A stretch of 64,000 nt of DNA from Adineta vaga. Lineage: Eukaryota; Rotifera. Under the pieces are notes generated by a model. It saw only the letters and a list, made by a program, of their open reading frames with translations, had not been told where the DNA came from and did not search any database. Positions within the stretch are counted from its first letter, which is position 1, and each line of letters begins with the position of its first letter. The stretch covers positions 8,742,001 through 8,806,000 of the forward strand of contig CP075495.1 in NCBI GenBank assembly GCA_021613535.1, read 5' to 3'. Below, piece after piece: positions 35,699 to 45,935 of this stretch. The position numbers were made by a program, and so were the translations under genes.

Positions 35699-36510
35699 CT
35701 ACAAAAGTTTCTTTTCAAGAATGTCAACCGTATAGTTGATCAGTTCCATCCATTGTCGTAACAATCGAACAGTAATCACGATTTGAGTATGATAAATGCA
35801 TGATGTTATGTCACGTTTTCGTGTTCTTCCCACCTCGATTCCGTCGATGTCATTGGTTGACGACCATTTTTCTGCATAGGTATGAAGAATATCTCGATAG
35901 TTGCAGATCATACCTTCTTCTAAAAGCTGTTCAACCTGATGAAATAAAGCATTGTCACCATCTTCTTTCGAAGCCGTTTCAGCTTGTCGAAGATTGACAA
36001 TTGATTTGTAGAGATAACTGACTGCATAATCAGCTTCTTTGATCAGATGAACTAGATCACTCTGAACAAAACGAACAAACACGTTCATAGGTGTGAAGAA
36101 GTGAACGAAATGCACTGCTTACTTTATCGATATTGTTCATGTGCATGAACTGATCATGAGTTTTAGATGATGGAAAAGTGATGTTGAGGATGGTTGTTTT
36201 GTAGATGATGTTATTTTCGAGTGTGACCTTGTTTGGATCTCGTCGATGCTAGAAAGAAGATGAATAGATGGGTGATTGTTTGACGAAATGTTGTGCGAAA
36301 GAATATAGTTACAATGTTTTGTTCGATTTGAAGTGTAAGAGGATGGATTTGATTTGCTGTTGTGCGTATTTCTTGGAGTACCTCGCGAGCACAAAGAGTA
36401 ATTGTAGTTGTAGGACAAATATCACGATTCACTTTCCCATGTTCTTTACTGTCTACTGACAGAAACAGATTTACCAAAATGATGAAGATAAAAGTACGCA
36501 TTTGTACCAT
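35699..36510 (-). CDS. Beta1: small secreted protein, divergent member of the tandem family
   Basis: Exons 36510-36313, 36248-36123 and 36061-35699 (198+126+363 nt, phase-0 introns) give 228 aa. The signal peptide core is TFIFIILVNLFLSVDS. The mature part begins KVNRDICPTTTITLCAREVL and LTLQIEQ; the alpha equivalent is CQINDGILCVKDEL with TLEIE, keeping C-x7-LC and TLxIE. Exon 2 has a sequon in ILNITFPSS. Exon 3 has LIKEADYAVSYLYKSIVNLR, MICNYRDILHTYAEKWSS and LLRQWMELINYTVDIL. The alpha skeleton EA..A..Y...SI..LR / C.YR..L..Y...W.S / LR..ME is retained. Function unknown. A second ATG at 36501 is an equally good start. Confidence 0.8.
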
Positions 36511-39264
36511 ATTGCACTATATCAACAAAAATAGTGAAGTGCTGATGATTCAGCTTTAACTTTATCACACTATTATTTAAAGTCTATACAATCAGTGAAG
36601 TCCCTGACAGCCGATATTCTGATTTTCTTTCTTAGTACAATAAGATATCACGATCTCTTCTAAAACTGTATGCATAGCTGTCAATTATTGAGTCTCTAAT
36701 ATTCCTTATCCTAAAAAACCATTGCAGTGTAACGCAATAAACTCACACCTTTATACAAATGTATACGATCACTAACTAAACACTTGCACACAGATCGACG
36801 ACGTCGTTGATAAGAACAAAATAACAATTTATCTAATGCTTAACTTATATTTTCTACATAAACTGAGGCTCAGAATAGTAAGTGATCATATCAGCGTTTC
36901 TAAAAGTTTTCATTATCACCACTCAAGGAAAAATGTCAACAGCAGAAACATTCATAAAATACGATCTTATAGCTATTAGATGCATTTCTTCGAACACTAC
37001 ACACATACATCTCTAAATACAATATGAACATTTCTTCATCGTTCTACAGTAGTCTCTTCTCATTCAGAATTATATTAGTTATACAAAAGCGTCTTACCAA
37101 TTTCAAGACCATTTGAAAGCCAACTGAACTGTAGAATTTGATGATCACTGCCACAAATATTCTTTCTGAGTCTTAATAGTCACATTTCACTCCTTTTATA
37201 TACAATCACATTCCCTATAAAACAATCTATATCATGATTATCAAAATCGACAACACTGTTGACATGATATTTCTGGTATAAAAACCAACGTCGTTGACGT
37301 CGCATTCTACGTTTATTGTCTTGTGATTATGGCGTTTGTTTTTGTGCTTAACTTGGAAAAATACGAGATCGACTATATTTTTTTGAGAGTTGGACATAGA
37401 AATGAAATGATGGATGATGAACAAATATTGTTGTCTTCATTTTAGACGCAACAGTTGATATGAGTTTCTTGGAAAGAAAGTGAAAAAGAGCGGTTAATAA
37501 ATACATGATGATGGAAAAAAGAAGAAGATTAAGGCGAATTAGGTGGAAAGAGTCGTGTTTTCAGACATAGATGTGATAATGAAAGTGGTATGATATTTTA
37601 GTTCTGAAGAAAGATGCTGTATGATTTGTTAAGTGTAAATGAAGGCTGATATTGTAGTGGAGAGATGAATCTGATATGAAAAGAGAAGAAGTGTAAGATG
37701 AATGAGTATTGACAACATTTACTTAGATTTATTCAAAATTGAAATCTATGGATAGTGTAATAAATATGTATAATAGTATAATTTCGAATAGTCTAGTTCA
37801 CCACTGGTATTCACAATACTTATTCTGACTGAAGTTCTCGGAAAAGAAAAGGATTAAAAACACACCCATACTTCGTAGCTTATCTAAAATCTGTATTAAG
37901 TTTCAACTTTGTCCTGAATTTGACAATAGGCTTTACTTTTTTCAGCTTTGAATACTGAAAAACAGAAAATTTACGAGGTTTTAGAAACCAAAACAAAATA
38001 CTGTCACTGTGTTGTTTTTTTAACTTTGGAGAGTGATGACAAACTAAGTTCATTGTTTTGTAGTGCTTAAAAAGTTCGATTTCATAAACACGATTAGAAT
38101 TGTTTTGCAGGATAACTATTTATATGAAAATGCTTTTTCTATTATTGTGTTGATCAAAAAATACCATTTGATCATATCATTTGGAGAATGATTCCGTTTG
38201 AAATGTCTCATCATTGAGATCTAGAATAGATGTTTTGATGCGTATCTTATCGAAAATGAGATAGTAAATCATTTCAAAGATAACACATGGAATAACAGTT
38301 CACCATACATCTTTTATAATCTTATCTTACTATTATGGAGTTATAGAACCGTTAAAAGTAAACTATACTGGATAAGAAAATCAATATAACATTGAAACGT
38401 GTTGTTCATGCTGTTACTAATGAATTTATTCTAGCAATGTAAGAAGAATAATATCTGTCAAACTTAGCATGCCATTTCATATATAGATAACAGTAATACA
38501 AACGAGAATTAACTTTAGTTCGTAAAGAAGTAAAAATCCCTTTTAATTGTAGATTTTAATCATGACGATTTTCAGAATGGCTTATATAAGAATAGTTGCA
38601 GTAGAAGTAACTTAGACTATTTGAGAAATGAAAAAAAAACAAATGCATAAGAAAAATTAGTAAAGACATTACAAAGAGTAAACGAAACAATTTTATCCAT
38701 GTATATTATAGTATAATTTTCAAGATACTCAACTAGTTATTATCTTCTGACTACGAATCCTCATACTAATTGATTCAACTGGAAGTCTATCAAGAGGATA
38801 GTGACACTAGCTCCTTATGTTAGATAGCATTCGTGGGACTATAATTGTCTTAATAAACAAACCAGATCGTTTTGATACATTCAATCCTCTAAACAACATC
38901 AACAATGCTTTTAGGACAACTATATATTTGAGATACACGAGACGAATCTTATTTAACTTTTGTTTTGATCATTAAGTCAGTAACTCTTCAAATGCTAATT
39001 AATATTAGTAGTCTAGTTGTACTACTCTGTTTACACGAACGCGCATCAATCTTCAATTTGATGATTACTGTGATGAATACAAATACCGCAGTTATCCTAT
39101 AGACAATTCCTATATTTACATATCTTTCTTTATTCGATAAACAAACAAACAAACAAAAATATCAACATTGCATTTACGACATATCATTCACAAAAAGCGA
39201 TCACATCACATCTTGATTTATGTTACTGAACCTGCAGAATACTCATCAAACATCAACAAAATCA
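36511..39264. other. Upstream region of beta1 and spacer to alpha2
   Basis: Contains the conserved upstream block 37218-37745 and then about 1.4 kb (37746-39119) with no recognised feature. A minus-strand 65-aa frame at 37227-37424 recurs in the second copy but is probably conserved only through the duplication. Confidence 0.55.
37218..37745. promoter_or_regulatory. Conserved non-coding block upstream of beta1
   Basis: 528 nt nearly identical to 44257-44787, with roughly ten differences seen by eye. The DNA between this block and the beta start codon is much less similar. It may carry the promoter or an untranslated exon of the beta genes, or may simply be recently converted. No specific motif assigned. 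Confidence 0.4.
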
Positions 39265-40062
39265 CTAACCAAGTTTCCCTTCCAGTTTTCCAATCACAGC
39301 AGTCAAATCTTCCATCCACTGCCAAAGGTGTCTACCTATCACAATCGATCGAACACTATGAACATCAGACGAATCAGAATGAATCATCTTCGAAAATTCG
39401 ATTCGATCATTGACTTCATACATTGATTGCCATGATTGAGAATACACATACAATACATTTCGATATCGACAAATTATTTGATCTTTCAGACTTGTCTGAA
39501 TCTTCTTAAAACGATCATCAATTTTTTGTGCAAAAAAATCGTCGAGATGACGCAGATCATCGATGGTATTCGAAAAGTAGATCATTGCATTGTGTGCTTC
39601 TAACAACAGCTTTATCAAATACTCCTGAAAAACAAGGCATATTTCATAAAGTGTTTCGTCAATTTCATAACTATACTTTGCCGATGTTACTCTTTTGAAA
39701 GAAATGAAGATGGTAGTACAAAGATGGGAGACTAGCATGAGTGCTGTTCATCTCGATGTTCACATATTTATTTAGTGTACCCATTGTTATCCTCTGTTTG
39801 ATCTACATAATATACAAGATGACATTTCATTTCTGTACAATCACAAATGAACATCACTTACTTCTTGTTCAATCTCGAGTGTTGTTCGAGCAATTTCTTG
39901 TGCTTTGCGGGCAATAGTTGCAAGTTCATCTTTGACACATAACAGACCACGATTAATTTGACACATGTGATCATTGATTGATCCTTGTTCACTCAGTGAA
40001 ATCACAAATACAAAGTAAACAATAATGGTAATAAGTATCATGTTCATGGATGCCACAGGCAT
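39265..40062 (-). CDS. Alpha2: small secreted protein of the tandem family
   Basis: Exons 40062-39862, 39802-39677 and 39624-39265 (201+126+360 nt, phase 0) give 228 aa. Signal peptide MNMILITIIVYFVFVISLSE (residues 6-25). Cys34 and Cys42 lie in CQINRGLLCVKDEL; the third conserved cysteine is Cys161 in IICRYRNVLYVYSQSWQS. The sequon in IEMNSTHAS is in exon 2. The odd number of mature cysteines (three) leaves one free or used for dimerisation. Compared with alpha3 it differs in few residues, notably RHLDDFF against RHLKGFF, W against R in RHLWQWMEDL, and the last residue. Function unknown; the pattern suggests a soluble helical extracellular protein. Confidence 0.82.
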
Positions 40063-40251
40063 TGATTCAACTAAAACACACAGAGATCATCGCATTGTTT
40101 CATTGTTCTATCTCATGTTTAACATTCGGTTGTTCTTACTTTGCTAATATTTTGAATGGTGAGTCTAGCTCTTGGTTCAGATCAACAGACGATCAACGTC
40201 GAAAGTAGAAAAGAATGATCTAAATATCATGTCAAACATGTATTTTGAATA

Positions 40252-40277
40252 TGAATGAATGAATGAATGAATGAATG
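40252..40277. repeat. (GAAT)n microsatellite, length-variable between alpha blocks
   Basis: About six GAAT units here; only about three at the equivalent place (48499-48514) in the second block. A simple marker that distinguishes the copies. Confidence 0.85.
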
Positions 40278-41133
40278 GAGATGAGAAAAACCACGGAAGA
40301 AGATTCACAACAAGAAAACAGGAAAAAGACACTACCTTCTCTATCTATCTCATTCTCTGGAAATATGATCATCGCTCTGACGATTCAAGTGATAAATCAC
40401 GTAATATATACTGGTAGTAGCTCAAGCTACCCACTCGCTTCACTTATTTTTTTCCAAAATCAGTGTTTGATGAAGTCAAGTTTTGGAAAAAACCTACTTT
40501 TCTTCGATTTTGCAATGAAAGATAAGGCTAGTGTTCAATATGACGCGATTTTTGTTGTGAATGATATTGATTGTCATGATCAATAGTGAGTGATTGGTTC
40601 GATTGAGAAAATATTATGATAGTGAGATAAGAATCGGATAGCAGACATAGTCTGAGTGGGTTTGAAATCTAAGATAAATATCGATAGTATTGATCAAGTC
40701 TGAGTGGTTGTTGCAGTGTTGCGTGGAAGAATGGTGTGTATGATTTTGAGAAAACCCTAGATGAAAATCAGGCAAAAATGTATCAAACGATATGGAAAAA
40801 TCGTAGATTCTCATAATCATGGTGGAATACGAAAGTTTAAATTGAAAGTAGTTTGCTACAATGAGAATTCAGTTTACCACTGCTGATCGTATTATCCACT
40901 TTATTTACGTGAAAACAAAAAATAGTTTCCACTATATTATATGATTCCTTGCTATTGTATGAACTTACCGAGACAAAAAATATAGTGTAATGACATTAAA
41001 ATGCCTCAAATTTTAAATAATCATAATGATGCGAAACTGTCACAAAATGTCGTTCAGAAAGATCATTAAAATGATTCATTTTTTAGTTGTGAAAATGGTT
41101 TTGAAGATGACAAAGTAATGCTTACGATAAATT

Positions 41134-41618
41134 CGTTTTTCCTGATAGTTTCACATCATTATAATTATTTCGATAACAGCTACATATACTTATTTGACCA
41201 ATGCTAGAAAACTGTTTTGTAGCCGATGCATGACTCTACCTAGTATCGAAATAATTATAATGGTGTGAAACTATCAGAAAAAACGAAGCTAACACGAAAA
41301 ACAAAGATTTAATTATAAAATCTAAGAAGATATATCCTGTCCAAAAAAAACTAGTCCATTCGATTCAGAATTTAATTCTGCACTGAATAGTGATACTTTT
41401 ATTCACGGGACAAGCTTTGGAAAAATAGTCACGCATATCTTTATTTTTCTCCTATGCAAGAGAAAACATAGATAAACATTTTCCAAAGCTTGTCCCTTGA
41501 ATAAAAGTATCACCATTCGATGCAGAATTGAGTTCTGAATCAAAAGGACTAGTTTTTATGAACGGGACATATTTTCTTAAATTTTCTAATTAAGTCTTTG
41601 TTTTTCGTGCTGGCTCCG
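41134..41618. mobile_element. Foldback / MITE-like element with two nested-adjacent inverted repeats
   Basis: First inverted repeat: 41134-41175 pairs with 41244-41285, 42-nt arms with two mismatches and a 68-nt loop. Second: 41284-41425 pairs imperfectly with 41475-41618, long arms containing AAGCTTGTCC-type and AACTAGTCC-type words on both sides. Together they form a composite hairpin of about 485 nt with no coding capacity. That is typical of a non-autonomous foldback or MITE element. Target-site duplications could not be identified. It lies between the two duplicated alpha/beta blocks. Confidence 0.75.
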
Positions 41619-43145
41619 TCGTACTAGCATCAAATCAATGAAGGGGAACAATGAAAAAACTCTGGAGAGAGAGTATATATATAATAAGTTTATTACCAAT
41701 TGGATACATTATAGAAGAACTTAAAATACAGGAAAATTTAGTTTTCATAAGATATATTAAAATTTTACTTTTTCGCAATAATATTCCAAAACTTTTAAAT
41801 TTGGACTTTAGCTATAACCGATATCGGAAGCTATGATGACTATTTAATTCTCTATAGGAATGTGCTTAGAATTTAGGTTTTACTCGTAATATCCAGAAAT
41901 TGCTTTCTATATCATCTTTGTTATAGATTCAACAATGACGACATATTTCGTCGCTGTAGAAAGGTTTCATTTCTTTCCAGTCAGATAATACAGTCTTATA
42001 GCGTTAGATCTTTCGTATATAGTGCGATGCTGATTCAATAAAGACAGAAGAAATTCGACACCGTTAAAAATTTCGAAGAATTTCAAGTAAAGCGAATCGT
42101 TTCCCAGAAAAAAATTTGAGTTCAGTGGTGTTATGAAGCCTAAAATTCTTTCAGATTCGACAGTTACCAATTTATTTTATAGAAAATCGTGCACAAGTTA
42201 ACATTTTCTTAAAGAGTTGTTTGTTATGTCGTCGTTCGAATCAAAAAATCTTTTGAACTATTGTGTGTAAATCTATCTTTCATCGGTAAATATTATTAAT
42301 CCATATTATCTTAAAAAACTATGCGTATTGTTTTAATTAATTCAAGACTCAAAAGCTCAAAGTTCGTGATTATGAAAATGATCACAATGGTCCATTTTTA
42401 AGGCATAACGCATTTTAACAATTTCTCTAGTATTTTTCGACAAAAATAGTGCATTTTAACGGACAAAATGGTTTAGCTACGGAAAATAATCCATTTTAAT
42501 GACCATTTCTCCATTATTTACTTGGTAGGGTATAGTCGTACATGCATTTTATCACTTTCACGAAATATCATGAAGTATCATCACATGAAACTGCAAAGTA
42601 ATATCTAGCCTTGAGGATGCCGCGCATTCAGGTATCTAACAAATTTCATGAATTATTCTTATGACTTCAAGATACACTTTAGAAAAAACAGTAGAAGGTT
42701 TTTTTTACAAATGATAATAATAGTTTGTTCGTCGCTCATTTATTTTGATCTGCTAGTTATGCACTTACGCTACGTAAAGGAAATATAATTGTAAATGGGC
42801 TATTTCCTTCTTTTGTTGAAGGTATCTCATTGATACTGATATTGTTAATCAGGACATGCACGTTTTGCATTGGCTTATATATATTGATATAGTAATCTAA
42901 TAAGACTAGAAATTTTCTACGTCTTCGTCCTTTATAAGGAACGAGATAATAAACGCATGGATCTGATTCATCTACGCACCATTGTTTTAGACATTCACAT
43001 ACTTCTTATTCAACTTTGCCATCATTCTTTAGATTCTCATACTCCTGGATTCAGAAATCATGTCATTCATTCATTCACTTTCACCAGTTAACAATCTTTA
43101 TTGAAATCATCATCATCGTCTTCTCACATCATCATATTTAGTTTA

Positions 43146-43948
43146 CTACAAAAGCTTCTTTTCAAGAATGTCAACCGTATAGTTGATCAGTTCCATCCAT
43201 TGTCGTAACAATCGAACAGTAATCACGATTTGAGTATGATAAATACATGATGTTATGTCACGTTTTCGTGTTCTTCCCACCTCGATTCCGTCGATGTCAT
43301 TGGTTGATGACCATTTTTCTGCATAGGTATGAAGAATATCTCGATAGTTGCAGATCATACCTTCTTCTAAAAGCTGTTCAATCCGATGAAATAAAGCATT
43401 GTCACCATCTTCTTTCGAAGCAGTTTCAGCTTGCCGAAGATTGACAATTGATTTGTAGAGATAACTGACTGCATAATCAGCTTCTTTGATCAGATGAACT
43501 AGATCACTCTAAACAAAACGAACAAACACGTTCATAGGTGTGAAGAAATGAACGAAATGCACTGCTTACTTTATCGATATTGTTCATGTGCATGAACTGA
43601 TCATGAGTTTTGGATGATGGAAAAGTGATGTTGAGGATGGTTGTTTTGTAGATGATGTTATTTTCGAGTGTGACCTTGTTTGGATCTCGTCGATGCTAGA
43701 AAGAAGATGAATAGATGGGTGGTTGTTTGACGAAATGTTGTGCGAAAGAATATAGTTACAATGTTTTCTTCGATTTGAAGTGTAAGAGGATGGATTTGAT
43801 TTGCTGTTGTGCGTATTTCTTGGAGTACCTCGCGAGCACAAAGAGTAATTGTAGTTGTAGGACAAATATCACGATTCACTTTCCCCTGTTCTTTACCGTT
43901 CGCAAACAGAAGTAAAAGTATGAGGATAATAGCACGGAATGCTGGCAC
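43146..43948 (-). CDS. Beta2: small secreted protein, copy of beta1
   Basis: Exons 43948-43760, 43695-43570 and 43508-43146 (189+126+363 nt, phase 0) give 225 aa. The mature protein is almost identical to beta1 (for example Q to R-type changes before IEQLLEEGM). The signal peptide is quite different: FRAIILILLLLFANG against TFIFIILVNLFLSVDS. Similarity resumes at KVNRDICPTT. Exon 2 keeps ILNITFPSS, and exon 3 keeps MICNYRDILHTYAEKWSS. The frame is open across exon 3; a stop at its acceptor lies in the intron. The abrupt change within the signal-peptide sequence and upstream indicates that the 5' end was exchanged. Function unknown. Confidence 0.8.
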
Positions 43949-45935
43949 ATTGAATGTCTAAATAAATCGAATTGATACTTCATACATTTATTAGTCATTT
44001 TTTTCCAACGATTATGTTTTCTATTATATCTAGCGTTTATTCGGCGAATATCTCTTCTCATTCAGGTCTACATCAGTTACTAATGATATCTTACCAATTT
44101 CACGATCATATCCAAGACAACTGAACCGTACAGTTTAACGGTCACTGCTACAAATATTTTTTCTAATCCGTACCAGCCATATTTCACGCCTTTTATATGC
44201 AATCATCCTCTCTGTCTCTCTTCCTTGGAAATAAGAAACTAACACGATTTGGAATAGAAAACAATCTATATCATGATTATCAAAATCGACAACACTGTTG
44301 ACATGATATTTCTGGTATAAAAAACAACGTCGTTGACGTCGCATTCTACGTTTATTGTCTTGTGATTATGGCGTTTGTGTCTGTGCTTAACTTGGAAAAA
44401 TACGAGATCAACTATATTTTTTTGAGAGTTGGACATAGAAATGAAATGATGGATGATGAACAAATATTGTTGTCTTCATTTTAGACGCAACAGTTGATAT
44501 GAGTTTCTTGGAAAGAAAGTGAAAAAGAGCGGTTAATAAATACATGATGATGGAAAAAAAGAAGAAGATTAAGACGAATTAGGTGGAAAGAGTCGTGTTT
44601 TCAGACATAGATGTGATAATGAAAGTGGTATGATATTTTAGTTCTGAAGAAAGATGCTGTATGATTTGTTAAATGTAAATGAAGGCTGATATTGTAGTGG
44701 AGAGATGAATCTGATATGAAAAGAGAAAAAGTGTAAGATGAATGAGTATTGACAACATTTACTTAGATTTATTCAAAATTGAAATTGATTGAACTTATTA
44801 TGGATAGCGGTTCATATGAAAGTAGTAAAGATTTTCTTAAAAGCGATATGTCGTCAAGCGTAGTTCGTTGAGCTCACGAATAAGTATATAGGGCACGGTA
44901 TAATGAATGCATTTCTTATATGTAGATGATATGTGTTCAAACACGAAAACATACTTGAATGAAGTAGTAGAATGAAATTTTTACTTTACATGTACAGGAA
45001 GCGGAAATTCGTAAGATTAATTTCGAAATGAAAAAACAAACAATTATATTTTATTTCAAAGAGTGGCGTGATTTTATTAAGGATCACAGGGAAAAATAGA
45101 TCATAATGTTTTGTTGCATAAAACAGAGAAACGAAAGTGGTGATATCAAGCTTGTTCTTGGCCATTTTCTTTCTAATTTTCCTGTTACTATATTTTTTTA
45201 AAATGAATATAACTAGTTATATTAAAGGGTGTGTCTTTAGTCGACTATAAAAGATGTAATGACATTCGTGAGATCCTTATCTTTCTACGAATGATAACGA
45301 AACCCGAGAGTACAATTTTTATTAAGTCATAGAACAATATACCAAAATTGTGCATTAAGATAAACAACAAAACAAGAAAATATTTGACCTTGTATCGCAG
45401 ATGTGCTTCGCAAAAAATAAACGAAATTAGTTACTAGAAGTTCGTCATTGTTACATACAAACAATGGATGTTTTAACAGCAGAGAACAATGTTATTACAA
45501 GAAACGAACAAATTGGTCAAAACTGATTTTTTTCAAATTTGTTTTCATCGTACAAAACGTTCTCTTTATTCCGTTAAAATTTGTTCGATTTTACACGTGC
45601 AAATATGCGTTTTCGTTTCTTTTCGTTTTCCTATTCGAGGAGAAGAACATTGCATTTATGATTGTGTACATTCAGAACAGTAAAACCTATTGATGGCATT
45701 AAAATGTCCTACTAAAATTTTCGCATAATAGTAAGTTAATCGGAAAAAAATTGTTCGCTTCGAATTCTTCTTTCTTTATACCATACTATAGGAATAATGT
45801 CTTAAAATATATTTATGTTTTCTATAGATTTCATTTGAAAATCAAATATATATGTATAACTTTCTCAACATGATATACATTGATACAGTATAAATTAAGA
45901 TAAAACCACGAAATTCACACGAAACTATTTCAATA
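43949..45935. other. Upstream region of beta2 and of C1GALT1-like copy 2
   Basis: Contains the conserved block 44257-44787, then about 1.1 kb of spacer. Short overlapping frames at 45448-45693 are unsupported. Confidence 0.55.
44257..44787. promoter_or_regulatory. Conserved non-coding block upstream of beta2
   Basis: Partner of 37218-37745, about 300 nt upstream of the beta2 start (about 710 nt in beta1). Conservation could reflect regulatory function or recent conversion. Confidence 0.4.

Larger units (their letters stand above)
35570..37745. repeat. Segmental duplication, beta block copy 1
   Basis: Matches 42950-44787. Coding exons and the distal upstream part (37218-37745) are near-identical between copies. 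The segment just before the start codon (about 36500-37215) is strongly diverged and about 400 nt longer than its counterpart. Seen by direct comparison. Confidence 0.9.
39120..40805. repeat. Segmental duplication, alpha block copy 1 (alpha2)
   Basis: Matches 47379-49040 at very high identity over about 1.7 kb, covering all of alpha2, its introns and about 740 nt upstream. The edges are sharp: 40805 reads GGAAAAATCG where copy 2 reads GGAAAAATTC and then diverges. Confidence 0.92.
40063..43145. other. Upstream region of alpha2 and spacer with foldback element
   Basis: First 740 nt belong to the alpha duplication block. Then about 2 kb of non-duplicated spacer containing the foldback element at 41134-41618 and scattered CATTTTAA/TTAAAATG words (40993, 41069, 42409, 42450, 42491). 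The beta block copy 2 begins near 42950. Confidence 0.55.
42950..44787. repeat. Segmental duplication, beta block copy 2
   Basis: Counterpart of 35570-37745. Near-identical over the coding exons and over 44257-44787. The interval 43910-44256 is diverged and shorter than in copy 1, and the left edge carries about 60 nt of additional sequence before the shared 3' flank. Confidence 0.9.

Noticed and set aside
35800-35997. Plus-strand 65-aa frames at 35800-35997 and 43247-43444
   Set aside because: Antisense shadows of exon 3 in beta1 and beta2.
39168-39426. Plus-strand frames over the 3' ends of alpha2 and alpha3
   Set aside because: Antisense to the secreted-protein exons and overlapping each other in two frames.
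40275-40586. Plus-strand frame of 103 aa upstream of alpha2, with a partner at 48511-48762
   Set aside because: Conserved only because the whole block is duplicated; an indel truncates it in the second copy, and no family is recognised.
45448-45693. Overlapping 81- and 64-aa frames before C1GALT1-like copy 2
   Set aside because: Phe-rich random-looking sequence, not present in the other block and without splice signals.
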